Shown here: positions 9,431 through 17,028 of the stretch, piece by piece | Numbering within the stretch: the stretch's first letter is position 1 | Layout of the letters: every line of letters starts with the position of its first letter | Assembly: GCF_000196495.1 (NCBI RefSeq) | Contig: NC_011312.1 | Coordinates: 682,001-746,000, forward strand | DNA from: Aliivibrio salmonicida LFI1238 | Lineage (GTDB): Bacteria > Pseudomonadota > Gammaproteobacteria > Enterobacterales > Vibrionaceae | Length of the DNA: 64,000 bases | Reading direction: 5' to 3' | Notes under the pieces: model-generated | Told to the model about the DNA's origin: nothing | The model's input: the letters and a program-made list of their open reading frames with translations, nothing else | Database searches by the model: none | Made by a program: the position numbers and the translations under genes

Positions 9431-9574
9431 TCAATAATTATTATGAATTTGCACTATTCTTTGCATTTGAAATTGTGTAAATTCGTCTATAACTTGCTAA
9501 AGCAGAAAGTAATCGGTGTCGATTGGGGCTAAATTCTATCCAAAAATAGAACAAAGCATATACCAATTGACAGT

Positions 9575-9595
9575 TTATGTTATACTCTGCGCGCA
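9575..9595 (+). promoter_or_regulatory. Extended -10 promoter with GC-rich discriminator for EF-G2
   Basis: TGTTATACT (extended -10) is followed at once by CTGCGCGC. A GC-rich discriminator is typical of promoters repressed by ppGpp in the stringent response, such as rRNA promoters. No well-spaced -35 element is seen: TTGACA at 9567 is only 8 bp from the -10. The start codon is about 38 bp downstream. Confidence 0.55.
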
Positions 9596-9623
9596 TTTTC
9601 TATCCTATTAATAGAGTAAAACA

Positions 9624-11708
9624 ATGACTGATTTATCTAAATACAGAAATATTGGTATTTTCGCGCACGTTGATGCGGGCAAAACTACCACAACTGAGCG
9701 TATCCTAAAACTTACTGGTCAGATCCACAAAACTGGTGAAGTACATGATGGCGAATCTACGACTGACTTCATGGAACAGGAAGCTGAGCGCGGAATTACT
9801 ATCCAGTCAGCAGCTGTAAGTTGTTTCTGGAAAGATCACCGTTTTAACGTTATCGATACTCCTGGACACGTTGACTTCACAGTTGAAGTTTACCGTTCAC
9901 TAAAAGTACTTGACGGTGGTATCGGTGTATTCTGTGGTTCTGGTGGTGTTGAACCTCAATCAGAAACTAACTGGCGTTACGCGAACGAATCAGAAGTTGC
10001 ACGTATTATCTTCGTTAACAAACTAGACCGTATGGGTGCTGACTTCTTCCGTGTTATTAAGCAGACTGAAACAGTACTAGGTGCTAACCCACTAATCATG
10101 GTACTACCTATCGGTATCGAAGATGATTTCGTTGGTGTTGTTGACCTTTTAACTCGCAAAGCTTTCGTTTGGGATGACACTGGTCTTCCTGAAAACTACG
10201 AAATCACTGATATCCCAGCGGATATGGTTGATCAAGTAGAAGAATACCGTGAGATGCTAGTTGAAACTGCTGTAGAGCAAGACGACGACCTAATGGAAGC
10301 TTACATGGAAGGCGAAGAGCCAACTATTGAGCAACTAAAAATGTGTATCCGTAAGGGTACTCGCACAATGGATTTCTTCCCTGCTTACTGTGGTTCTGCG
10401 TTTAAGAACAAAGGTATGCAACTAATCCTTGATGCTGTTGTTGATTACCTACCTTCTCCAACAGAAGTTGATCCTCAACCTCTAATGGATGAGAACGGCG
10501 AAGAAAATGGCGAGCACGCTATTGTTTCTGTTGATGAAACATTCAAAGCACTAGCATTCAAAATCATGGATGACCGTTTTGGTGCCCTAACTTTCGTTCG
10601 TATTTACTCTGGTAAATTGAACAAAGGCGACACAATTCTTAACTCATTCACAGGTAAAACTGAGCGTGTTGGCCGTATGGTTGAGATGCAAGCGAATGAC
10701 CGTAATGAATTAACTTACGCACAAGCTGGTGACATCATCGCTATCGTGGGTATGAAAAACGTGCAAACTGGTCACACTCTTTGTGATCCTAAGCACGAAG
10801 TAACACTTGAGCCAATGGTTTTCCCTGTACCAGTAATCTCAATCTCAGTAACGCCTAAAGATAAAGGCAGTACTGAGAAAATGGGTATTGCTATCGGTAA
10901 AATGGTTGCAGAAGATCCATCTTTCCAAGTTGAAACTGACGAAGAAACTGGCGAAACAATCCTTAAAGGTATGGGTGAACTTCACCTAGACATTAAAGTT
11001 GATATCCTTCGTCGTACATACGGTGTAGATCTTGCTGTTGGTCAACCTCAGGTAGCTTACCGTGAAACTATCACTCAACTTGTTGAAGATAGCTACACGC
11101 ATAAGAAACAATCTGGTGGTTCTGGTCAGTTCGGTAAGATCGACTACATCATGAAACCAGGCGAAGTTGGTTCAGGCTTCTCATTCAAGTCTTCTGTTGT
11201 GGGCGGTAACGTTCCTAAAGAATTCTGGCCTGCAATCGAGAAAGGCTTCAAAGGCATGATGGATACTGGTGTTCTTGCTGGTTTCCCTGTTCTTGATGTT
11301 GAAATCGAACTTCTTGACGGTGGCTTCCACGCAGTCGATTCATCTGCAGTAGCATTTGAAATCGCAGCGAAAGGCGCATTCCGTCAATCTATGCCTAAAG
11401 CTGGTGCACAACTTCTAGAACCAATCATGGCTGTAGACGTGTTCACTCCAGATGATCACGTTGGTGATGTAATCGGTGACCTTAACCGTCGTCGTGGCAT
11501 GATCAAAGACCAAATGGCTGGCGTAACTGGTGTTCGTGTTAAAGCTGACATTCCTCTTTCAGAAATGTTTGGTTACATCGGTTCTCTACGTACAATGACT
11601 TCTGGTCGTGGTCAGTTCTCTATGGAGTTCTCACATTACGCACCTTGTCCAATGAACGTTGCTGAGCAAGTAATCGTTGCAGTTAAAGAAGCTAACGCTA
11701 AGAAGTAA
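9624..11708 (+). CDS. fusA2: Elongation factor G paralog (EF-G 2)
   Basis: Translational GTPase of the EF-G family, 694 residues. G1 is AHVDAGKTT (Lys20), followed by switch region RGITIQSA, DTPGHVDF (G3) and NKLDRMGADF (G4). Domains II-V continue to the end without gaps. Vibrios carry their main fusA in the str operon (rpsL-rpsG-fusA-tuf); none of those genes is here, so this is the second copy, equivalent to V. cholerae VC2342. Codon usage is strongly biased (GGT, CGT, AAC, GAC endings), suggesting high expression. Whether it drives translocation, ribosome recycling or a stress role cannot be read from sequence. Confidence 0.88.
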   Translation: MTDLSKYRNIGIFAHVDAGKTTTTERILKLTGQIHKTGEVHDGESTTDFMEQEAERGITIQSAAVSCFWKDHRFNVIDTPGHVDFTVEVYRSLKVLDGGIGVFCGSGGVEPQSETNWRYANESEVARIIFVNKLDRMGADFFRVIKQTETVLGANPLIMVLPIGIEDDFVGVVDLLTRKAFVWDDTGLPENYEITDIPADMVDQVEEYREMLVETAVEQDDDLMEAYMEGEEPTIEQLKMCIRKGTRTMDFFPAYCGSAFKNKGMQLILDAVVDYLPSPTEVDPQPLMDENGEENGEHAIVSVDETFKALAFKIMDDRFGALTFVRIYSGKLNKGDTILNSFTGKTERVGRMVEMQANDRNELTYAQAGDIIAIVGMKNVQTGHTLCDPKHEVTLEPMVFPVPVISISVTPKDKGSTEKMGIAIGKMVAEDPSFQVETDEETGETILKGMGELHLDIKVDILRRTYGVDLAVGQPQVAYRETITQLVEDSYTHKKQSGGSGQFGKIDYIMKPGEVGSGFSFKSSVVGGNVPKEFWPAIEKGFKGMMDTGVLAGFPVLDVEIELLDGGFHAVDSSAVAFEIAAKGAFRQSMPKAGAQLLEPIMAVDVFTPDDHVGDVIGDLNRRRGMIKDQMAGVTGVRVKADIPLSEMFGYIGSLRTMTSGRGQFSMEFSHYAPCPMNVAEQVIVAVKEANAKK

Positions 11709-11730
11709 TTCTGGCTAACGCTCTTTAATT

Positions 11731-11770
11731 AAAAAAGCCCCGTAAGTGAAAACTTACGGGGCTTTTTATT
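11731..11770. terminator. Strong bidirectional terminator after EF-G2
   Basis: AAAGCCCCGTAAGT and ACTTACGGGGCTTT form a 14-bp stem with GAAA loop, flanked by A-tract and T-tract, so it can end transcripts from both the EF-G gene and the DUF2132 gene. Confidence 0.92.
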
Positions 11771-11818
11771 TTTAAGCGATTAAATAACGTAGATACAGAG
11801 ACACTCTCTATCGTCTAT

Positions 11819-12052
11819 TTATTTTGATGCTCTTTCTTTATGGCGTTGAAGTTTTAAGTACACATTTTCAACACGAACTCGTGCCCATTCTGTTTTACGT
11901 AAAAACTTTAAGCTGGATTTAATTGTTGGATCTGATTTAAAACAATTGATGTTTATCATGTAGCTTAATTCTTCCCACCCATAGTGCTCAACTAATTCAG
12001 TTAAGATCCCTTGCAGGGTTACACCGTGAAGCGGGTTATTTTGCTGTGTCAT
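11819..12052 (-). CDS. VF530-type DUF2132 protein
   Basis: A 77-residue protein (MTQQNNPLHGVTLQGILTEL...) that I recognise as the small conserved DUF2132 family named from V. fischeri VF0530. It is basic toward the C-terminus (KFLRKTEWARVRVENVYLKLQRHKE). The family is described as possible DNA-binding, but no role is established and I infer none. It is transcribed alone between two convergent or bidirectional terminators, with 112 bp to the codA stop. Confidence 0.8.
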   Translation of the reverse strand: MTQQNNPLHGVTLQGILTELVEHYGWEELSYMININCFKSDPTIKSSLKFLRKTEWARVRVENVYLKLQRHKERASK

Positions 12053-12108
12053 AATATCGCCATTTTTCTTGAGTTAATGTAAGTATAACATTCTGGCTAG
12101 AGTAGTCA

Positions 12109-12135
12109 TAAAAAATGGGAGCACTTAGGCTCCCA
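12109..12135 (-). terminator. codBA terminator
   Basis: Read on the minus strand, TGGGAGC pairs with GCTCCCA around CTAAGT and is followed by a T6 run. It lies about 30 bp beyond the codA stop. Confidence 0.85.
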
Positions 12136-12164
12136 CTTGTCTTTTTATGATGTGATTTATTGAA

Positions 12165-13442
12165 TTAACGTTTAAATGAAACTATCTCTGCTTTATCTAA
12201 AGTAATTGTAGTCGTTGCTGGTTGAGTTTCTGAAATAATTTTACCTTGACGGATAGAGTAACGAACAGGAACTTGACGACGAAGTGCATCAAACCCATTT
12301 TCAGCAGGAAGAATAATTAAATTACCTGGCTTACCTACATCAATACCATAATTTTCTTGAATATTTAGTGTTCTTGCCGATTTGTAGCTAATAAGATCAA
12401 GGCCTTGGTTGATTTGCTCATAGCCCATAATCTGGCATACATGCAGTCCCATGTGCAGAACTTGAAGCATGTTAGCCGTGCCTAATGGATACCAAGGGTC
12501 GAAGATATCATCATGACCAAAACAAACGTTAATGTCGCTTGCAAGCATCTCTTTAACGCGTGTGATGCCACGGCGTTTAGGGTAATCATCAAATCGACCT
12601 TGTAAGTGAATATTTACTAATGGATTAGCGACAAAGTTGATGCCTGACATTTTTAATAGTCGGAATAAACGCGAAGCATAAGCCCCATTATAAGAATGCA
12701 TAGCTGTCGTATGGCTGGCCGTTACTTTTTCGCCCATATTAAATTTATGAGCTAATGCGGCTAGGGTTTCGATAAAGCGAGATTGTTCATCATCAATTTC
12801 ATCACAATGCACATCAATTAGACGATCGTATTTTTGCGCTAATTCGAAAACATAATGAAGTGATTCAACGCCATACTCACGAGTAAATTCAAAGTGAGGA
12901 ATAGCACCAATAACGTCGGCACCCAGTTGAACCGCTTCTTCTAATAACGCTTTTCCATTAGGGTAAGAAAGAATGCCTTCTTGAGGAAAAGCGACGATTT
13001 GGATATCAATCCATTCTTTCATCTCTTCTTTTACTTCAAGCATTGCTTTTAGTGCAATCAGTGTTGGATCAGATACATCGACATGCGTACGAACATGTTG
13101 AATACCGTTAGCTATTTGCCATTTTAATGTCTGTTTCGCACGGCTTTTAACATCGTCAACAGTGAGAAGTTTCTTACGCTCAGACCAACGTTCTATACCT
13201 TCAAAAAGGGTACCCGAGATATTCCAGCTTGGTTCGCCTGCGGTTTGAGTCGTATCCAAATGAACATGGGGCTCACAGAAAGGGGCATTCGCTAATCCAC
13301 CTTCAGCATCTAAAATATCCCCTGAAAAAGACAGTTCTTCATGGTTGTTAGCAATGGCTGTAAATTGACCATCTTGAATCAAGATTTGGAATAAACCTTC
13401 TTGATCTCGTAGTGCGATATTTTTAATTAATAAATCAGTCAT
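12165..13442 (-). CDS. codA: Cytosine deaminase
   Basis: Hydrolyses cytosine to uracil and ammonia for pyrimidine salvage. The 425-residue product follows E. coli CodA closely: metal ligands in EPHVHLDTTQTAG, HCDEIDDEQ and GHDDIFDPWYP, plus ASHTTAMHSYNGAYASRLFRLL and NPLVNIHLQGRFDDYPKRRG. This metal-dependent amidohydrolase form differs from the small yeast enzyme. It lies 10 bp downstream of codB on the same strand, so the two form a codBA operon. Confidence 0.97.
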   Translation of the reverse strand: MTDLLIKNIALRDQEGLFQILIQDGQFTAIANNHEELSFSGDILDAEGGLANAPFCEPHVHLDTTQTAGEPSWNISGTLFEGIERWSERKKLLTVDDVKSRAKQTLKWQIANGIQHVRTHVDVSDPTLIALKAMLEVKEEMKEWIDIQIVAFPQEGILSYPNGKALLEEAVQLGADVIGAIPHFEFTREYGVESLHYVFELAQKYDRLIDVHCDEIDDEQSRFIETLAALAHKFNMGEKVTASHTTAMHSYNGAYASRLFRLLKMSGINFVANPLVNIHLQGRFDDYPKRRGITRVKEMLASDINVCFGHDDIFDPWYPLGTANMLQVLHMGLHVCQIMGYEQINQGLDLISYKSARTLNIQENYGIDVGKPGNLIILPAENGFDALRRQVPVRYSIRQGKIISETQPATTTITLDKAEIVSFKR

Positions 13443-13452
13443 GATAATTCTT

Positions 13453-14706
13453 CTATGCTATTTCTGTTTTAGACGCTGGTTCTTTATTTAAAATTGGGTT
13501 CAGCAATAAGTAACCTAATGCGCCACCTAATACGGCGTTCAAAGGAACGATTCCAGGTAGGAATTTACCGGCGGCAACGCCAATAACGACGGCTATGATA
13601 CCTGCCCAGTTAATGGTTTTAAACTTGGCATTATTAAAATCATGGTAGCGTTTACGGTTACGGAAGAAATCCGCAATAATTACCCCACCAATTGGTGGAA
13701 TGGCTAATGATAAGAAAGTTAACCACCCAACAAAGTTGTTATATAACCATAAGGCACAAATGGTACCGATTAAACCATTCAACATTGAGACATATTTACT
13801 TGGTAATCCGGTGATATTTGAGAAACCAAGGCCTGATGCGTAAAGGGCGTTATCGTTTGTCGTCCAGATATTTAATCCTAAAACAATGATGGCAGGGATC
13901 AACAGTCCTTGTGCGATCATGACTTCAGATATATCTGATTGGCCAGTAACGGATGCGCCTGCGGCACCAAAGATAAACATAAGGGAGTTACCAATAAAGA
14001 AAGCAATCATTGTAATCGCAACGGCCCCCATTGGTTTTTTTCCAAATCGAACAAAATCAGCGGTTAATGTGCCTGCACTAATAAAAGAACCGACGACCAT
14101 GGCGAGTGCGATAGAGAAGTCCATCGGTTCGGTTGGTTGAATTTTTTGTAATTCGCTAATACCACCGACGCTATCGACGGCGGTTAACACTGAGTAACCA
14201 CCAAGTATTGAAATAGCAGGAACAGCAATCATTGAAAGAATCATCAACGCTGAAATACCAAAATAGACAGTCACTGTCATTAATAGACCTGAAATTACAA
14301 TCAGGGTGTTTGTATCAATACCTGTGGCTTTTTGTACCGGGATGGCAAACATGGCAACACCAACACCAACACCAACACCAAACCAACCGACTTGGGTTCC
14401 GCCAAGGAGTAAAGAAGGGAGCCAAGAACCTTTAGAACCAAATGAGAATCGAGCGAGGAGATGAGTAGAAAGGCCAGTAGAAGCCCCAATGTAACCAAGA
14501 AAAGAAGTGTATATACCGAGAATTAAATTACCAATAAGAACGGCGAGGAAAAAATCATTAAAAGAGAGTCCAGTACCAAGGGCTCCACCTGTCCACATGC
14601 TTGCCGAGAAAAAAGTAAGGCCTAGCATTACTAGGGTTAGGGATACTATGCCTTTTCTGGCCGTCTTAGGTACTGGCCCTAAGCTAAAATCATTGTCATG
14701 CGACAT
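13453..14706 (-). CDS. codB: Cytosine permease
   Basis: Cytosine importer of the NCS1 nucleobase/cation symporter family, 417 residues with about 12 hydrophobic segments. The N-terminal hydrophilic stretch MSHDNDFSLGPVPKTARKG is followed by the first membrane segments, including the WTGGALGTGLSFNDFFLAVL region typical of CodB. The start is supported by GAGGATC 6 bases upstream. It is cotranscribed with codA. The upstream region has a PurR-like site, matching purine repression known for E. coli codBA. Confidence 0.95.
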   Translation of the reverse strand: MSHDNDFSLGPVPKTARKGIVSLTLVMLGLTFFSASMWTGGALGTGLSFNDFFLAVLIGNLILGIYTSFLGYIGASTGLSTHLLARFSFGSKGSWLPSLLLGGTQVGWFGVGVGVGVAMFAIPVQKATGIDTNTLIVISGLLMTVTVYFGISALMILSMIAVPAISILGGYSVLTAVDSVGGISELQKIQPTEPMDFSIALAMVVGSFISAGTLTADFVRFGKKPMGAVAITMIAFFIGNSLMFIFGAAGASVTGQSDISEVMIAQGLLIPAIIVLGLNIWTTNDNALYASGLGFSNITGLPSKYVSMLNGLIGTICALWLYNNFVGWLTFLSLAIPPIGGVIIADFFRNRKRYHDFNNAKFKTINWAGIIAVVIGVAAGKFLPGIVPLNAVLGGALGYLLLNPILNKEPASKTEIA

Positions 14707-14763
14707 GTTAGATCCTCGTCGATGTTAAGTTAATTTTGATCGTAATTTTGATAAACGGACGGG

Positions 14764-14791
14764 AGTCTAAAGAAAATAATAGTAATGTCAA
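14764..14791 (-). promoter_or_regulatory. Candidate codB proximal promoter
   Basis: Minus-strand TTGACA (14791-14786), a 16-bp spacer and TAGACT (14769-14764) place a transcription start about 50 bp before the codB start codon. The -35 is a perfect consensus and the -10 matches four of six positions. Confidence 0.45.
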
Positions 14792-14859
14792 TAAGGTAAA
14801 TGCTTGTAAATACATGTACGTGTTGTTATCTGGTTGATTTTAAATTACTTTTCTGTTGT

Positions 14860-14896
14860 TTTATAATTATTTATTTTAACAGCTAAACGGTTGCGT
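14860..14896 (-). promoter_or_regulatory. PurR-like operator overlapping a candidate distal codB promoter
   Basis: The minus strand reads ACGCAACCGTTTAGCT at 14896-14881, close to the PurR consensus ACGCAAACGTTTTCGT, with an intact left half-site and central CG. TTTAGC inside the box could be a -35 element, with TATAAA 16 bp later as -10. E. coli codBA is PurR-repressed, so the function is plausible. It lies 175 bp before codB, and the rest of the 428-bp gap holds only the proximal promoter and the acyl-CoA synthetase terminator. Confidence 0.5.
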
Positions 14897-15043
14897 AATA
14901 CAGTTTGTTGTATAAATGACAAGTTGGTTAATAAAAAATAGGGTAATGGATGGATTTTATATAAATGAGTAGATTTTAGGATTAATCAGACGAAAATATA
15001 TCGACTATGTAATGGTTTTTTATTCAATAACGTTATTTTTTCA

Positions 15044-15085
15044 ATAAAAAGGCCTAAAACTTTGTGTTATAAAGTGTTTAGGCCT
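15044..15085 (-). terminator. Terminator of the acyl-CoA synthetase gene
   Basis: AGGCCTAAA pairs with TTTAGGCCT, with an inner ACTTT/AAAGT stem. On the minus strand a T5 run follows the hairpin. It lies about 50 bp after the stop codon at 15136. Confidence 0.85.
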
Positions 15086-15135
15086 GATTTGATGTTACGT
15101 TGCTATTTTTATCAATTAACTGTCTGTTTTTAACG

Positions 15136-16812
15136 TTATTCCCAGATGATTTTTTTGTCTTTTGGCCATTGAGATGCAAAGTCGTGGTATTTTTTTTCTA
15201 AAATATGGCGTTTTATCTTCAATGTCGGGGTTAATATTCCATTTTCAATTGTCCATGGTTCTTTAACCATTAGTATACCTTTGAGCTTTTCATGAGACTC
15301 TAAGCCACTATTAATTGTTTCTAAGTTTTTAAGGGCTGTTCGTTCATATCTCTTTTGATCAAAGTTAGGGTAAGTATGAGGAATAGCTAAGAGAATAGGG
15401 CCAGTTAATCCCGATCCAATTAGGCACATCATTTCTAGATTACTTAAATCAAAAATACGTTTTTCAATGGGTACAGGAGCAACGAATTTCCCTTTTGCGG
15501 TTTTAAAGGTGTCTTTTTTACGACCTTGAATAGTAAGAAAGCCTTCTGCATCAATTGAACCAATATCGCCAGTATGCAACCAGCCGTCTTTATTAAAACT
15601 TTCAGCAGTCGCTCCATCATTTTTGTAGTAACCGGCGAAGATTCCGTCCCCTCTGACCAGTATTTCTTCGTCTTGGGCTATTTTTAATTCGACGCCAGGG
15701 CCAGCTGCTCCAACGGTACCTACTTTATCTGAGCGATAAGGGTGATTAAGAGTACTGTAGGCAAAGGTTTCAGTCATGCCCCACGCTTCGGTAATATTCA
15801 ATCCAATACTTTCATACCATTTAAGTAATCCGGCAGAGACGGGAGCTGAACCACAACCAAGTACTCTGGCTTTATCTAACCCTAATCCGTCGGCTAATTT
15901 ACGTTTTATGATGCCATTAACAAATGGAATTTTAAGTAAAATATTGAGTTTTTTCTGAGGTAATTTATCTTGGATTCGTTGTTGAAAGACGGTCCATAAT
16001 CTCGGTACTGAAATAAATAATGTCGGTCGGTGCATTTTTACGTCGTCGATAAACGTATCTAAAGATTCAGGGAAAGCGGTCTGTATTCCGCCAAAGAATG
16101 CTGATCCTAAAATATAAACACGCTCAGTAATATGAGCGAGAGGAAGGTATGAAAAAAGACGATCATCGGGTTTCATACCTATATGGTTAATGAGATGTTT
16201 TGCTGAGGTACTAAAACCACCATAAGTCAGCATTGCACCTTTAGGCAGCCCGGAAGTGCCCGAAGTATAAACAATCGACATGAGTGTATTGTCATGATGA
16301 CTTGGCCTAGACGATGAAGGTTGATGTTGTTGGACAATATCTTCAAATTGAAGTTGGCATTTCGGTGCGGAATCATAATTAAAAGCGATCGTTGAAAGAT
16401 AATCTAATTTTTCAATTACCTGTGTAGTAGCATCACTATTATCAAGTTTTCCTGCGATTAATACTTTACTGTCACTGTGTGTTAAGCAGTGTTCAATTGT
16501 CTCTAATCCGGCAGTCGGAAAAATAGGAACGCTGACAAAATCCCCGAGCATTAACGCAAGGTCAGTAATAAACCATTCCGCACAATTTTTCGAAATCAAC
16601 GCAACACGATCTTTAGGGTTAAGCCCTAAATCTTGTAATGCAGAGACTAAGCGAAGCGCTTTATCGACGACTTCTGCAAAAGTGTAATCTACAAATTCTC
16701 TATTTATGACTTGTCGTAAGAAAATTGAATTTGGTTTTTCTTCGGCCCATTGAAGTATTGCTTCATGTGGAAGCGATGGATTTTGTTTGTGATCGAATAC
16801 TGACTGACTCAT
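15136..16812 (-). CDS. AMP-binding long-chain acyl-CoA synthetase
   Basis: ANL-superfamily enzyme that should activate a fatty acid with ATP and join it to CoA. The 558-residue product has the AMP-binding motif SIVYTSGTSGLPKGAML, the acyl-site region ITEAWGMTETFAYSTLN, the hinge motif DGWLHTGDIG and the C-terminal lysine region GRKKDTFKTAKGKFVAP. Its organisation (GDFVSVPIFPTAGLETIEHCLTHSDSKVL) resembles the FadD15-like long-chain group rather than canonical FadD, so I give no symbol. Substrate is unknown. AGGAT precedes the start. It stands alone between mutS and codB and is read in the same direction as both. Confidence 0.85.
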   Translation of the reverse strand: MSQSVFDHKQNPSLPHEAILQWAEEKPNSIFLRQVINREFVDYTFAEVVDKALRLVSALQDLGLNPKDRVALISKNCAEWFITDLALMLGDFVSVPIFPTAGLETIEHCLTHSDSKVLIAGKLDNSDATTQVIEKLDYLSTIAFNYDSAPKCQLQFEDIVQQHQPSSSRPSHHDNTLMSIVYTSGTSGLPKGAMLTYGGFSTSAKHLINHIGMKPDDRLFSYLPLAHITERVYILGSAFFGGIQTAFPESLDTFIDDVKMHRPTLFISVPRLWTVFQQRIQDKLPQKKLNILLKIPFVNGIIKRKLADGLGLDKARVLGCGSAPVSAGLLKWYESIGLNITEAWGMTETFAYSTLNHPYRSDKVGTVGAAGPGVELKIAQDEEILVRGDGIFAGYYKNDGATAESFNKDGWLHTGDIGSIDAEGFLTIQGRKKDTFKTAKGKFVAPVPIEKRIFDLSNLEMMCLIGSGLTGPILLAIPHTYPNFDQKRYERTALKNLETINSGLESHEKLKGILMVKEPWTIENGILTPTLKIKRHILEKKYHDFASQWPKDKKIIWE

Positions 16813-16983
16813 AGCGACATCCTAAATTAAGAGTTGTTATTTATCGTTATTGTTAATTTAATGTTAAGTAAAAGATCTTTCGAGTAAATAGTCAAATTTG
16901 GTTTGAAATAATGAGAGGTGATTTTTTAGTATGCTAATAATTAAGATAGGAAAAGAGAAAACGAAAGACAAAAAAACAGAGGA

Positions 16984-17016
16984 AAAAGGCCGTAATGTAA
17001 TAATTACGACCTTTTA
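16984..17016 (-). terminator. mutS terminator
   Basis: AAAGGCCGTAAT pairs with ATTACGACCTTT (one C-A mismatch), with a T5 run on the minus strand. It lies just beyond the mutS stop. The remaining ~170 bp up to the acyl-CoA synthetase start show nothing else. Confidence 0.75.
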
Positions 17017-17028
17017 ATTTTTTAGGGG

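Noticed and set aside
14301..14435. CAACACCAACACC repeat in codB as a functional DNA repeat
   Set aside because: It encodes a Gly-Val-Gly-Val membrane stretch of the permease; codon repetition explains it.
12165..14706. codBA as a recently acquired island
   Set aside because: There is no integrase, tRNA insertion site or repeats, and its base composition resembles that of its neighbours; similarity to E. coli alone is not evidence of transfer.
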